Of a DNA stretch of 64,000 bases, positions 48,068 through 60,949 are shown piece after piece; position 1 is the first letter of the stretch, and every line of letters begins with the position of its first letter. The DNA lies in assembly GCA_033398695.1 (NCBI GenBank), contig CM065804.1:124119501-124183500 (forward strand), in the 5' to 3' direction. The stretch is from Orobanche coerulescens (Eukaryota > Streptophyta > Magnoliopsida > Lamiales > Orobanchaceae). The notes below the pieces were generated by a model, which worked only from the letters and a program-made list of their open reading frames with translations, ran no database searches and was not told the origin of the DNA. Made by a program: the position numbers and the translations under genes.

Positions 48068-50402
48068 TGTCACGCCCTCACACCGGAGTTGGACGAGAAT
48101 GCGACATTTAACGTAATAAATAACGTTTGTGATAATACATTCCAGTAAAACATACATATGCCAGATCTTAGCCCGGTGAACTAAGAGTGATTATTCCATA
48201 GAAAAGAAATATTCAAGAGTGCAACGGTATTATTACATTAAGTACAGAAGAGTACAGCGGAAATCAGAATACAGTTTTGACACAGGAAATAAAGAAAGAC
48301 TAAACGCAGCATCATGAGACCTATGTCTTGTTAGTGTCCAAGGTAAGTCTTCACTCCATACCAGTATTTGCCACTTCTTCCTCTTCGTCTTCTTCATCTA
48401 GTGGGGTTTTAGAAAAATAAAAGTGGGGTGAGAATAAAGGATTCTCAACGAGCTGGGGTTTGGTATTTAATGAGTTTATTATTTAATAAACATAATATAT
48501 TTCTCCCACTTTTGAAAAATAGTATTGTTTTAAAAATTGGTGCAAGTTTTCAAGAAGAATATTATGAATTATGACATGAATGTACAGTCAATCTCCATAG
48601 ATTACTGTTGAGTATGAAGAATGTATGGCGTCGAGCGCCCAATGAGTATTAGCTTCGGGAGGTCGTCTACATAACTAATCCCTTAGCCTCCTTATAACGT
48701 ATTAGACCGTTATCAGTGTTTGGCCTTTAACTATCGCCACGACCTTTGGTTTGATAACCGTAACCTTGGCGTTTTTCGGACCGTCACTATAACATTGGCC
48801 TTTGAGCTTTATTGCTCTCACACTTGGTGACATGCTGCCTTATCTCTTATCTGGGCTCGATATGTCCTTAACTTGGGTCTATACCCGGATCATATCATAA
48901 TCGCGACTATACCTGAATTCTACGTCCCAGTCACCTCAGGAACATTCCGTCCTTCGGCTTCAAGGGAATAGGATACGACGGTAGCTTTGCCTAGAACCGC
49001 AGCCGCGCTGCTCGATTCATGACGTAGACTAACAGCCCCTCAGTGCAGATGCATAGAAAAGGGACTCTAGAGGTACTCGTACGGACTCTAGCGGTGGCTC
49101 CCGCCCGAAGGTTGTAGCACTTAGCTCCGCACAGTACTTACTCCCAATTTTATTGAACAACCGTTAATGTCATGATTAATGACGATCATGCATATTATGA
49201 GATGTGGATAATTTTATTTGATAATAACTGTACTTGAGTAATCGATAGGAATTAATTCAGCCGGTTGGTGATCAAATGGTCTCTTATGAGATTTTTAATG
49301 TGTTTTATAATAATTCATAAACTTGATAATTCGGTACGAAATATTTATACGTCCAAAAATTTCGTTCTTTGTTGCGAAAGGTCCGTCAAGATGTAAGAAT
49401 TGATGGACATAATTTGCATGAAAGTTTTACTATTCAGAAATTACAATTCTGCCCTTCTTCCTTTTGAATTTTAATGTTAATTTTATTTTAATTATATGAA
49501 GTTGAATGATTCGGTATGAATGGATTATAAGTCCGAAAATTACGAACTTTATTGTGAAAAGTCCGTTATGGTATAGTAATTGAAGGTCAGATACTGTATG
49601 AAAGTTTTACCTTTCGAAAATTACACTTTTGCCCTCCCGAGTTTTAAGTATTACTTACTATTTTTTATATAAATGTCGTTAAGGCGGGACAGACTGATTA
49701 GACGTCCGAAAATTATGAACTTCATTGCGAAAAATCTGCTATGATGTAAGGAGTTTAAGTTGTAAGGTGCATGGGGATTTTTTCTTTCATAAATTACAGT
49801 TCTGTCCTCCCGAAAGTTAAGTATTATTATTTTTATTTAGTTTTGTCTTAAAATTTTGATTAGTTCGTTTGGATTCGTTTTAACTCCTAAAATTATGAAT
49901 CAAGTTGAGTTTCGATCCTTATGACTCGTACTTTCAGATTACATTCAGTTATAATTTTTTTTCTTTTAGAAATTACGATTTCACCCCTTTATTTTCTCTT
50001 AATCAATATTTTAGTATTCGAGTCATATCTTTTTCGTTTCTTGTCGGATTGACCTCAAATTTTCGCAGTAGGCTCTTTATGTCATTATGGGTCCAGGGAG
50101 TTCAAATTTTATAGGAATTTTGTTTTCGAAACAGTAGGTTTCTGTAAATTACAATTTTGGTCCCGAACTCTTGAAATTTATATTTTTGCCCTCACTTTCG
50201 ATTTTAATGAGTTTCAATTTAGGTGAAATTTTATAATTACTTTATTAAGACATTATAAGATAAATTTTTAAGTTACAAGTCCAGAATTAACAGTTTTAAC
50301 ACTTATCCATTAATTATTCCCCTTTTTGACCTATTATTTCAAATTTAATTCGATTAGTGAGATTTTTATGGCTTTTAATCCACCTTCTACTCTAGTTCAG
50401 TA
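48068..50402 (-). mobile_element. LTR-like sequence of an unidentified element
   Basis: Begins abruptly against satellite with TGTCACGCCCTC, in reverse complement GAGGGCGTGACA, a common ending of plant Ty3/gypsy LTRs. No coding frame of any length is recognisable. It has a moderately GC-rich part (about 48600-49150) and then an AT-rich part with tandem repeats. A copia element interrupts it at 50407. The far end was not located; the AT-rich stretch 62361-62774 may be its continuation. It could be a solo LTR or part of a larger element. Confidence 0.55.
49331..50230. repeat. Diverged tandem repeats of about 175 bp (five units)
   Basis: The core GTCCGAAAATTATGAAC and variants recurs at 49351, 49531, 49704, about 49885 and about 50054 (spacings 180, 173, 181, 169). 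Each is followed about 90 bp later by AAATTACAATTTTGCCC or a variant. The units are strongly diverged, so this expansion is older than the satellite next door. Confidence 0.8.
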
Positions 50403-50407
50403 CTATA
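50403..50407. other. Target-site duplication, left, of copia element
   Basis: CTATA before the LTR start TGTAGGTCAC. The same bases follow the other LTR at 62356-62360. Confidence 0.95.
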
Positions 50408-51805
50408 TGTAGGTCACAAGTCGTCCAGAAACAAGTCTAGAGGGGGGAGTGAATAGACTTGTAGAAACTCTTGAACTCTTTTTCACGAAGAGTGAGTTTC
50501 TTCAGCTGATGATCAAACAAATGACTAGGAGTCGTTTGTTCTTGGATATGTGCGGAAGTCAGCTGATGACGAATATAAATTAACTTAATGAAACACTTAA
50601 CAATGGATGCAGCAGTTAGAGTATGATGCAGTAAAACAGTAAATAACACAGGCAGTTATAGTGGTCTCAGAGGTGGGGTAATCCTCTACTAATCCACTTT
50701 TCTCCAAACCAGTTGGAGATGAATTCACTATAATTTTCAACCAGTGATAAAGATTACAGTGATTCACAACACACTACAACAGCTTCCAACCAGTGGAATT
50801 CCGTGCCGTTGTATACACACTTGACTGACTTGCACCTCTTGATCCTCGATCCTCGGATGCCTTTACAGTCTGCTACTTCAACCAGTGAAGTACCCCATAC
50901 TCAAGATTTAAAGACAAGAGTGTTTGTCTTCTCCAACTAAAGAGCTTCCTTGAATATGAACTTTTGGATCTGCTCTTTTTCACGATGCTATTTGATTGCT
51001 TGAGATTGCTTTGTTTGCTTTGATCGCTAGAGTATATGTTCGCAGGTGTTTGCTCGTTTCAAATCTCCGGTATTTATAGATCACGATCTCGAGCTTCTTC
51101 CTTGTAGCCGTTGCAAATCGAACAAATCCGTCCGTTGGAGGAGACTTCATTGTTTAATCTTTTACGAGCGTTGCAAGGTGGATTCCCATTATTTTATTTT
51201 ATCTTCCGACCGTTGTGAGGACTTCTGCATGTGAGCGCCGAATCTTTTGAATATAAAAGGATTAAAGTCTTCACGGTGGGTCAGGATGATTTAAATAAAT
51301 CATATCTCTTGCGGGAATCACTCCAATTTGTCTCTTCACGTTGCATGTGAGCTTTCCGTAATATTTGACTTCTCAAAGTATGCTGACGTGGACTTGGAGT
51401 ACTAGGCTGTAGTTGAGTAGGCTGTGGTGCAGCTTACATCTTTGCAGGTAGGTCCTCTTGGTAGTATCTTGTTTGAGACTTGTCCGATCGTGTGACTTCC
51501 CGAGGTTCCTCACTGCATCTGGTCAAACTTCTCGACAAATTTTTAGTTGACCGGGGCTACTCGATTGGAGTCACTGTACTTCTCGATGGACTAGACGTAC
51601 TTTAGTACTTAGCCGATTTTCGGCTAACTAACTTTGGCCTATAGAAGACACTCATTTGGTTCTTCTTTACATATTGCCAATTTTATACTTAACATATTTT
51701 GGCCTATGGAAGATACTCATTTGGTTCTTCCTTACATTTCGCCAATTAATAAACATTTGATTTTAAATTAATGACATCATCAAAATCTAACAAGTATTCC
51801 TAACA
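50408..51805 (-). mobile_element. 3' LTR of copia element
   Basis: 1398 bp, TGTAGGTC...CCTAACA on the + strand. Near-identical to 60964-62355. Most differences are at CAG/CTG in this copy versus CGG or a shortened form in the other, for example TTCTTCAGCTGATG here and TTCTTGGTGATG there. Confidence 0.95.
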
Positions 51806-51820
51806 AATTCCCCCTATTTT
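51806..51820 (-). other. Polypurine tract of copia element
   Basis: AATTCCCCCTATTTT on the + strand, AAAATAGGGGGAATT in the element sense, touching the 3' LTR. This form is typical of plant copia elements. Confidence 0.9.
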
Positions 51821-51998
51821 GATGATGGCAAAACTAAGTAAGAAATCAAATGGCCAAGTCTGCACTTAAGTGCAAGACAAAACTGAAATCAGTCTAATAT
51901 TGAGACAACTGGAAAATTGTCATTCTACAGATCGTTCATAAAATTTTCGACTTATCATTGAAATTATACAAGATTGTTTTAAGTACGTAAAAATAAAA

Positions 51999-54900
51999 TT
52001 ACAAGTAAGAAAATAATTTAAGGCCATCTGCCTCTTCCTCTGCCTCTTCGAATAGGCCGCTTGGCAGTCCGAATGGTTTGGCTCCGATAGGTCTTACCTT
52101 GACTGGAGCAAGGCCATACTTTCTCTTCACAACCGGTCTTTGCGAAGTCCTGCTCTGCCGAGATCTGAATTTGTTCTCAAGGCAGACTAGCTTGATTTCC
52201 TCCTGAAGTTGTAGCTCATCAAGTTCACCATCCATGCGGATTGGTGCTTCTTCAGCTCTGAATTTAGGGATCATGGGAAATGCATTTTGCTCTTTTGCGT
52301 ACTTCTTTAGAACAGCCCAAAGCTTAGGATGAACCTCTTCCATCCAGTTTATGAAAATCTCCTGTGGGAGAGTTTGTCATCTTGATGTAGTTCCCAGATA
52401 TAAATGTCTCTGATGAACTTCTTCCTATCAGCTCCCATTATTTCATTATCTTCAAGTGGGATTATATATTCAACATACCATAGGTTCAGACCTTCTCTTT
52501 CATTAGTAGGTTCAAAGCCGCCTCTGGTCCTTTTGCGCGTCCCTTCAGGCTGGTCAGCCTTGTCTTCTTGATCTACAGCTTCCTTCCTTTTTAGGCTAGA
52601 GGGTCCTTCAACTGGGACATCCTGATTTTTCTTACTTCTGATTTCTGTAGCTTACCCCTGATTCCTCTCTTCGCGCTTTTTGACATCATCAATGAGAGTT
52701 GTCAACTGTTGCTCCATGCGGCTCATCTAATCAGACATGCCAAAAGGCATTCTGTTGTTTGTAGGAGGAGGAGGCCGAGGATCTCTCTCTGAAGCAGGGT
52801 GTCAAGCTTGGCATTAATGGTCTCAAGGTCGGGAGTGACCTGAGTTGATAGCGACTCCCAATGGTGTCTCTAACAATTTGCTTGATCGGCTCGGTCATGG
52901 TAGGGGATAACCGAGCCGATGGGGAGTGTTCTCCGATCCTTCAAGAATGGAGCCACTAGGCTGCAGGCTCTGCTGCGGCCGTAGGTCGATTGAGTCTTCT
53001 CAGGGTCCCCGACTGAGTCCTCTGCCCGACTATGCGTCTAGGTGGTGTACCGGGAGGTACAACAATCCTATCTGCAGCCTTCGATGGTAGGCTCGCTCTG
53101 CTCGGCTCCTTTTCTCTTTCTTCCTCTTTCCCTTCTTCTTCTTGATTTCTCTTTTCTTCCTCCTCATCTTCTTCTTTTTCTTCTCCAGCCGCCACACCAG
53201 CTCCTCCTTCACCTCCATCATCATTATTATCATCATCATCATCATCATTTTTCTCATCATCATCCTTCTCCTTTTCTATTTCATCATCTTCATCCTTCTC
53301 CTTATCTTCTTCTTCTTTTTCCTGCTCCACTTCTTCTCCTTCTTCTTCATCTTCTACATCATCCACTTCTTGTTTTCTCAATCTCCTCTGTCTCCTTTTC
53401 AACTGGTATGTTTTCTTCAGATTCTTTTTCTTTTTCATCCTCTTCAACCAAATTGATAATTTCATTTTCTTCATCAACTTCTTCTATCCTAATTTCCTTT
53501 TCTACTTCCTCCTCTTCCTCCTCTTCTCCAAAGCTACCATCAAAAATACTGAGCATTATAGAGTGGATAAAATGGTCCATGTTTGTCTCAAAATGTGACA
53601 TGAACCAGTTATCCTGGAGGAGTAAGGCTAAATCTGACTCTTTACAAAAATCAGTCAGAACATCCTCCGTGGCTTGGGGGTATTCCCAACCACTAGTTTC
53701 AACAAAAATTTGAAAATTTGTAAAGGACATGGTTTTAAGAGTTTTCCACTCTTTAAAAATATTTACGAAGGAATGTTTTTCTGCTTGTGGCTTGACAAGC
53801 TGAAGTTGTTCAATGGAAAGATTAAAAGTATTATTTTCTAAAAGATTGAATGTGTAATCTGCTTCAGGGATAGATATGACAAGACCTGCTTCCTCTTCTT
53901 CGGTCATGTACACTGGAGGAGTAATAACAGTACAATTCTAGTTTCGGTATCAGTGCAGTGGTCCGATGAACTGTGGCCCAATCGATGGGTGGCATAGTGC
54001 TCGGGATGCTCTCCTTCGCCGAATGCAGCCTTCCTTGGCCTCTTTGGAGAGGGTTCAGTGATGACCGCAGTTGGAAGGTCCTTCAGGGCTGGTCCCCTTC
54101 TCTTGAATCGGATGGCGATAGGTGTATCGTCGAGACTCATTCTCGGACTCATTGCAGTTCCGATCTCGGTGCAGTTGGTCCGAGTCGATAGATCGTATCT
54201 TGGGCAAAAGCTTGAGTCGCAAATCCTTCAACAATCGGGCTGCCCTCCCGGTGACTCCAACCTTCTTCTTGTCATGGTCCATGTGACCAAGCCTCTTGTT
54301 TGGGTGGAAAGGGTCAATGTTTCCCTTGGCCACTCGATCTGCTCCAAGAACCAACTAAGATGCGTTCGAACGCCAACTTAGTCTTGAACTTCTTCTCTCC
54401 CTCGAGCCATTCGACCTTGTTCACCTCGCGAACAAGTTGCCCGAAAATGTAATCACCCAATCAACTTCCTCTCGTTGAATTAACGCACCCAACACCATGA
54501 ATTTTGAAGATGATAGTTGGTCATAGCTTCTGCCATTCCCATGACTATCTTGTTTGTGATGTCCAAAGCAACTCGATAGACCCTTTTCAACTCATTTCTC
54601 TTATTGTAAACTTCAATTTCTCAGGGACATTTTCGAGCTTAATCGTCTTCCATGTTTCGGCGGGTGATTGTTTGAGCGCTTCGACCGCCAAACCGCGATG
54701 TTTCATCCCGAATACAGAGCGAATCTTCTCTGTATCTATGGTGACTGGTACTCCACCGACTTTGCTCAATCTCGTCTTTGAATCAGGTAAGCGTTGCGAT
54801 AAAATTCAACCACATCTTCCTTGAACAAGTGTTGAGGGTTGATTTCGAGAAACGGGTAGATTCCGTTCAGCTTCATCGCCCGGATTAAGTCGAGCATATC

Positions 54901-55005
54901 AAAGTCCTCTAGATTTGCTTCTAATAATCCTTCGAAATCGACGACCATGGAGAAGATGACCTGGTCCTTCATCGCCTTCAAGTTTGCTCCGTCAAAAGAT
55001 GCCAT
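51999..55005 (-). pseudogene. Extra ORF region after pol of the copia element (ORF3)
   Basis: Begins at an ATG at 55005 (MASFDGANLKAM), about 530 bp after the RNase H stop, on the same strand as pol, and runs in broken frames to 51999. The N-terminal part (55005-54560) looks like a folded domain, with FYRNAYLIQRRD and SVFGMKHRG segments; a lost base at GATTGAGC, probably GATCTGAGC, shifts it. The middle (54354-53560) is mixed. The 53560-53080 part is extremely Glu/Asp/Lys-rich, and the C-terminal piece (52343-51999) is basic. I see no clear signal peptide or membrane segment. The position matches the envelope-like ORF of SIRE-type elements, but the function is unknown and I do not assert that it is an envelope protein. 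Confidence 0.6.
53080..53560. repeat. Low-complexity GAA/GAT-rich tract
   Basis: Nearly continuous CTT/TTC/ATC triplets on the + strand, which code for Glu, Asp and Lys on the minus strand within ORF3. There is a run of ATC repeats at about 53217-53250. Overlapping open frames on both strands here are composition artefacts. Confidence 0.85.
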
Positions 55006-55535
55006 TTCTGCAAAAATATTTTAGGACTTAGTGTATATTTTGCTCTGTAAATTTTTAGGGTTTCTGAACGCGTAAAGAGTAAAGTGAAAAAGGTTTCTTC
55101 CTTATAAAGAAGATGAAAGGACGTTTGGATTAGTTTATTATAAATTTAAACGGTGGTACGCCTTTTCATATTCTTTTGAATTTCAAATTTGAATCGGTGG
55201 CCCCATTTAAAAGTTGACGGTTGATTCTGATTGGCCACCGTAGAGGTTAATTAAATGGGCGTGTGACGCGTGTATTTAAAATTGCCACTTGGCTCATAAA
55301 ATGTATATTTTAAATGCCTGTTCCGATAGCCAAAAAAAATATTATAAATATGACATATAATAATTAAAAATTTAGAGATTAGTTTAGAGAACTTAGCTGG
55401 TCTGATTCGTTGACTTTTGACCACTCTGCCACAGGTGAGTTTGACCTCTACTTTGGTATTCTCTGACTAAGTTGCTTCGGGCCTTCGTCTTCTACTTTGC
55501 ATCGGCTTAGCCGATTCTGGGGGTTCGTCTTTCCT

Positions 55536-57385
55536 TCAACTTGCTTCAGAACTAGATTCCCAATCTAGTAATCCAAGGTCTCTGCTCAGCTCTAGGAATC
55601 TTTCTTCTGGCAGGGGTTTGGTGAAGATGTCAGCTATTTGGTAGTCTGTGCTGACTCTTTCAACTCTAACCCTTTTGTTAAGCACATGGTCTCGAATGAA
55701 ATGGTGCTTAACGTCAATGTGCTTTGTCCTTGAGTGCAAAACCGGATTGTTGGTTATTGCAATAGCACTATTGTTGTCACACCATATAGGAACTTCGTTG
55801 GCAATAATATTGTAGTCCCTTAATTGTTGTCGATCCATAGGATCTGCTATGACTACTGCGGACTAGGTATTCGACTCTGTAGTGGAGATAGAGTTAGAAA
55901 CACGCTTCTTGCTAAACCAGATATCGATCTGGTTCCTAGGAATTGACACGTTCCACTAGTGCTCTTCCTATTGATTTTGCATCGTGAAATCCATCCGAGT
56001 ATCTGATAGCTCGAAGTTGTCATCTTTGGGGTACCACACCCAACATTAATTGTAGACTTTAAGTACTTAATTATTCTCTTGGTGCATCTAGGTGTGATTG
56101 CTTCGGCTTGATGGAATCTTGCACAAACTCCAACCGCATATGATATGTCCGGCCTACTTGCGATTAGGTACGTAAGAGATCCGATGAGTCCTCTCGTAGT
56201 GGGTTGAGTCCACCGATATTCCCGCCTGCCTGCATCTAGGTGAGTGCTTGTGCTCATTGGAATTCTTGCGGGTTTGGTGATTCCATTCCATATCTCTTGA
56301 TGAGATCTCGGGTATATTTTGCCTGGTTGATGAAAATTCCTTTTTCCATCTCGCAACTTGTAATCCGAGAAAGAAGTTAAGCTTTCCCATCATACTCATC
56401 TCAAATTCTCCTTGCATGAGGTTGGAGAATTTCTCGCATAGTTCTGGATTGGTTGACCCGAATATGATGTCATCCACATAAATCAACTATTAGTATGTGG
56501 CCTTCGTGCTCCACTCTGAATAGGGTCTTGTCCACTTTTCCTTTGCAAAATCCATTTTTCTCAAGAAACACAGACAGGTGTTTCATACCATGTTCTCGGT
56601 GCTTGCTTGAGTCCATACAGAGCCTTCAATGGCTTATAGACTTTGTCTCCTTTGACAAAACACAGGGGTTGCTCTACATAGACTTCTTCTTCTAGGATTC
56701 CATTCGAAACGCACTTTTTACATCCATTTGGTAGACTTCAAAATCCTTGAATGCAGCATATGCGAGGAATTGTCTGATGGCTTCTAATCTTGCAACAGGT
56801 GCATAAGTTTCATCAAAATCTATTCCCTCACACTGTGCATAACCTTTTGCTACGAGTCTGGCTTTATTCCTAACAACAGCTCCGTCTTCATCACTTTTGT
56901 TTTTATACACCCATTTGGTGCCAATAACTTTCTTGTGATTGGGTGCATCATTAGTTCCCAAACTTTGTGTCTCTCCATCTGCTCCAATTCCTCGTGCATG
57001 GCATTAATCCATGAATAATCTTCCAAGGCTTGTTCTGTCGTCTTGGGTTCAATTTGTGACATGAAACATGAGAACATCGCCATTCCTGCTGGTAGAGTTG
57101 ACTGTCTTGTCTTGACGCCATCAGTCAATTTTCCGATAATTTGCTGAATTGGATGATCCTTGAGCCATTTGGGGATCTCGTCCTCTTCTGGGTTTGTTCC
57201 CCCTGTTGGATTGCTCTGGTGGTTGTCTGCATCTGCTGGATTCTGGTCTGCAATCGATCGGCCACGCCTTGTCATCTGCGGACTTGGTTCGAATCGCAGA
57301 TGAGTCTTTGTCGGCTCGACTGGGTCTTCTTCCGCAAAGAATCGGATCGGATAGGTTTGGTGATCTGTCGATCTGCATTGGGTCT
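55536..57385 (-). pseudogene. pol: Copia RT and RNase H, broken
   Basis: RT begins with the [12 protein letters not shown] and [12 protein letters not shown] motifs (about 56920-56840) and DVKSAF (about 56700). The YVDD catalytic box is at about 56480 (MIYVDDIIFGS), followed by the thumb region to about 56150. RNase H contains WCDNNSAIAI and SRTKHIDVKHHFIRD (about 55780-55690) and ends at the stop at 55536-55538. A poorly conserved linker precedes RT (57385-57050). Frameshifts separate the pieces near 56700, 56400 and 55850. The enzymes would copy the element RNA into DNA in cytoplasmic particles. Confidence 0.88.
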
Positions 57386-58852
57386 TCATCGGCCGCATTG
57401 GGTCATCAGCCGATCTGCAGGTGAGTCCACCATTCCAGTGTCATGTACAATGACTTCTTCAAGGGTTGCTGACTTGAGCTTGTCCTCAATTTGCTCAAGT
57501 TGTTTCCTGTACTCAACAGTAGATTCATCAAAAACAACATGGGGTGTTTCCTCCACAACTAAGGTTCTTTTGTTGAAAACTCTATATGCCTTGCTTCTTT
57601 GAGAATATCCCATAAATAGACCATCATCAGTTTTAGCATCAAAGGCATTTAGCTGTGTTTTACCGTTGTTGTGGATGAAACACTTACAACCAAAAACATG
57701 AAAGTAAGCAACAGTAGGAGTTCTATTATTCCAAACCTCATAGGGAGTTTTGCCATGTCTCCCTACTATCATACTCTGCTCAGGTGTGGCAGTGTGTTGA
57801 CGACTTCACCCTGAACCTTTGGGTAGGTCCGCTTCGCAATCATGGACCTTGCCGCTTCCTTCGTGGTTCTGCCTTCTTTCAAAGAACACCATTCTCACAG
57901 GGCGTCTGGCCGCAGAGCTCATCTTGGATCCCATTACGATCGCCGAAATCGCTTATCGCCTTGTTGAGAAACTCTCCTCCTCTATCTGATCTGATCTTGA
58001 TTATGGAGAGGGATTTCTCATTCTGGATCCTTCTCAGCAGCTCAGGTAACTTGGTCAAGGTTTCACTTTTCTTGTATAGAAAAATGATCCAAGTGTACCT
58101 TGAATAATCATCTACAATCACAAGAGCATGCTTTCTGCCGCTCAAAGTCCTTGGCTTGATAGGACCAAATAGATCCATGTGGAGTAGATCTAAGATCCTT
58201 GTTGTGAGCGTTGTAGGCTGAACTGGCTTGAACGATGCCTTGGTCTGCTTTCCCTTCTGACATGCATCACAGAGTGCTTCCTTCTTGAATGCTTCATTTG
58301 GAAGTCCTTTGACCAGCTTCTGAGAGCTAATCTTGTATGAAAGGCAACGAAGTTGATAACTTTCGCTTTGAAGTTCAGGTGACATAGTCTTTTGTGCCAC
58401 AGCCATCCATTCTCAGCTACAGTCTTGGATAGAAAACAGGAGTTAGGTGTTCCTGTGTTCCAATCAATCATGTATACATCTCTTCTTCGGAAACCTTGTA
58501 GCTTTATTTCTCCAGATAAGATGTCTATCACCATACACTTCAAGATGGTGAAGACTACTAGATTCTTCTCGTCGCAGAACTGGCTTATGCTCAGGAGGTT
58601 GTATTTGAGACCTTTGACATAATGGACTTTGGATATGACAATGTTTCCTCGGTGCAGCTCTCCAAAGCCTTTTGTCTGTCCTCTAGAGCTATCTCCAAAG
58701 GTTACATCGGGACCTCTTTCCTTGATATATTTGGTCAGCATCTTCTTGTTCCCGGTCATGTGCCTTGAGCATCCAGAGTCTACAAACCACTCTTCACCTC
58801 CAAAATTTGAGCTTGAGGAGATGTGGTTGTAGTCCTTCCACCTCTTCTGCAA
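57386..58852 (-). pseudogene. pol: Copia protease and integrase, broken
   Basis: The protease active site is in WFVDSGCSRHMTGN (about 58790-58750). The GAG-pre-integrase segment WLWHKRLCHLN follows at about 58400, with the zinc-finger Cys pair in CDACQKGKQTK at about 58260. Integrase has its first Asp in LLHMDLFGPI (about 58180) and its second in IRSDRGGEF (about 57990). The stretch that should carry the third catalytic residue (about 57880) is disrupted by small indels. The C-terminal part runs from 57772 (KTPYEVWNNRTPTVAYFHVFG) to about 57420. Integrase upstream of RT confirms Ty1/copia. Confidence 0.9.
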
Positions 58853-60886
58853 TTAAACAAGCAGAGATTTAGGTACCCAAATTTGTGTGGGTCCTTTGGG
58901 GTTAGTTGGTTTCCTGGAGAATTGATTTCTCCTTGGATTATAGGAATTGTTATTATTATTATAACCCTTATAAGGTGCATGTGGTCGAGGTCTGAATCTC
59001 CTGGTTGGATTGTATACCGGATATTCCTCAAAATAGTGTGGGCCATTTCTAAATCTAGGCTGAGACCATTTATTAAACCTTTGTGGTCTCCACACTTGTT
59101 CGTTTTTGTAATTTGGATAACCTTGAGGTTTCCATCTGCCTCCCATTATGAAATCTATTTTTGGGGAGTTGTTGGTAATAGTGGGCATGTTGTAATTTCT
59201 TGCTTTTGCACAGGCCTTTGCTAGTCGCTGTCTAGGTGGTCAGTCTGGGTGTAACCCGATTGCACCCTAGACGTTTGACTATTGTTGCTGTTTTGAAAGT
59301 CGGTTTATACACAGGCTCGGCATCGAGACCATTGTTTCTCCTTGATAAACTTGGTTTCAGAACTAGAGGGAGTGTGAGAATCATATCAAGGCCCGATTTG
59401 GTATATAATGACCTTTTATAAGTACACAATTCGCCCAGAGTTGAAGACGCCTTCAGGGAGGTTATTTCTCGCGCCCGAGTTTTATTTAATCATGTTACCT
59501 TAGTAAACTCGGCTTTGGCATGAGCAAGTGCGGTGACTTTTCTTTAAGTAAAATATTTAGCCGGTCTATCTCATTTGTATTGGCACTTGCACAGTTTTCA
59601 AAATCAACAGTAGTTGTCTCAACCTTATTTAAATCTAGGTGAGTTTTTGAAATCATTTTTCACCGCCTATTCTCATCTTGCAACTTAGTCTTCTCTGTTG
59701 ATACTGACTTGGTGTGCGATTTAAGTGTTTCAAAATCTTTGAATACTTGATTTACCGCTTCACGTAACTCCATATCTTGTGACATTGCGGAGCTATTACT
59801 GGATCCGGTAGGTTTAGAGGTTACCTCTTCATCGGCCCAAGTTTGCCATCGTGCAATCATACTCCTTCGTCGTCATCGAAAAGAAACCGCCGCTTGATTC
59901 GACATGCTCCTGGTCTTCTCCGATGAGAGCTTTTCTTCTGTCTTCCTTTCGCCCACCTCCTTCTTGGTTTCATCCTTCTTGAGCTCGGGACAATCCATTT
60001 GGATGTGTCCTATTTTATGACAGTTGTAGCATTCAACTTTCCACTTCCACCTTCCGGTTCCTTCTTAGGTTCTCCTTGTAGTTTTTCTTATACTTGGAGT
60101 AGTTCTTTAAAGTTCTTGAACCTTTGCATAATGAAAGCCATTTCCTCCTCAAAATCTAGCGGATTTGGAGGTTTCACATCGACGAGGCTCTTAGCAGGGA
60201 CTCGGCCGCAAATGCGATTCCCTTCTCTGCCAGGCTCGATCGAGGATGAACTCGGAAGTTCGAACTCATAAGCCTTTAGATCGGAAGAACGACTCACGAA
60301 TCTTTATCTTATTCAGTCTTTGGACTCTCTCATAGCTACGGCCTTCATGCTCCATTACGGATTTAGAGATCTGAGGACCTTAAGTGCCATTTCCCTGTTG
60401 CCATAGGTTTTGCCCAGGGAGTTGATTTCATTGATAATTTCAGTGAACCTTGTGTCCACTTGGTCTATTGATTCTCCATTCTTCATTTTAAAGTTGTCAA
60501 ACTTTTAGATAGCTATTGACAACTTGTTCTCCTTGATCAGCTCCGTTCCTTCACACATTAGAGCTAATGTGTCCCAAATCTCTTTGGCATTCTTACAATT
60601 TTTGATCTTGACCATTGTGGATTTGTCAAGAGTTTGGTATAGCACATCTCTGCCTGTTGTCAAGATTGGCCCTTTCTCCTTCGGTCGCTCCGTTCTCTTC
60701 TTGGGAATCTTTTCGGGCCTCCCAGTGCGATTTCCTCGGGTGTTGTCCTTCTCGAAAATGAATGGACCGTCTTCAATGATGCACCACATGTCGTCATGGA
60801 TTGAAGATAAATGTGCTGCATTCTTATCTTCCGAGAGATCATACTCGTCAATGAAAAGACAGTAGTCTAGAGTGCATGTGTTCCAT
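58853..60886 (-). pseudogene. gag: Copia gag, broken
   Basis: The likely start is the ATG at 60886, with a +1 shift soon after. The UBN2-type Gag core is readable: DDMWCIIEDGPF (about 60800), KEIWDTLALMCEGT (about 60560), then KNGESIDQVDTRF and LGKTYGNREMALKVLRSL (about 60480-60370), followed by a stop before the conserved Trp. A CCHC knuckle CYNCHKIGHIQMDC sits at 59990-60031. A short helical segment with heptad character (59860-59660) and an Arg/Asn-rich region (59188-58853) lead into protease. Gag packages the element RNA. Several frame changes make this copy non-functional. Confidence 0.85.
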
Positions 60887-60949
60887 TATAATGTGAGAGA
60901 TAAGATATATATCTTAATGTAGATCAGTTCGTGAAAAAATGAACCAACC

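Noticed and set aside
53042..53713. 223-codon + strand frame rich in Leu, Phe, His and Ser, resembling membrane segments
   Set aside because: Antisense of the Glu/Asp/Lys-rich tract; the hydrophobicity is a by-product of CTT/TTC/ATC triplets.
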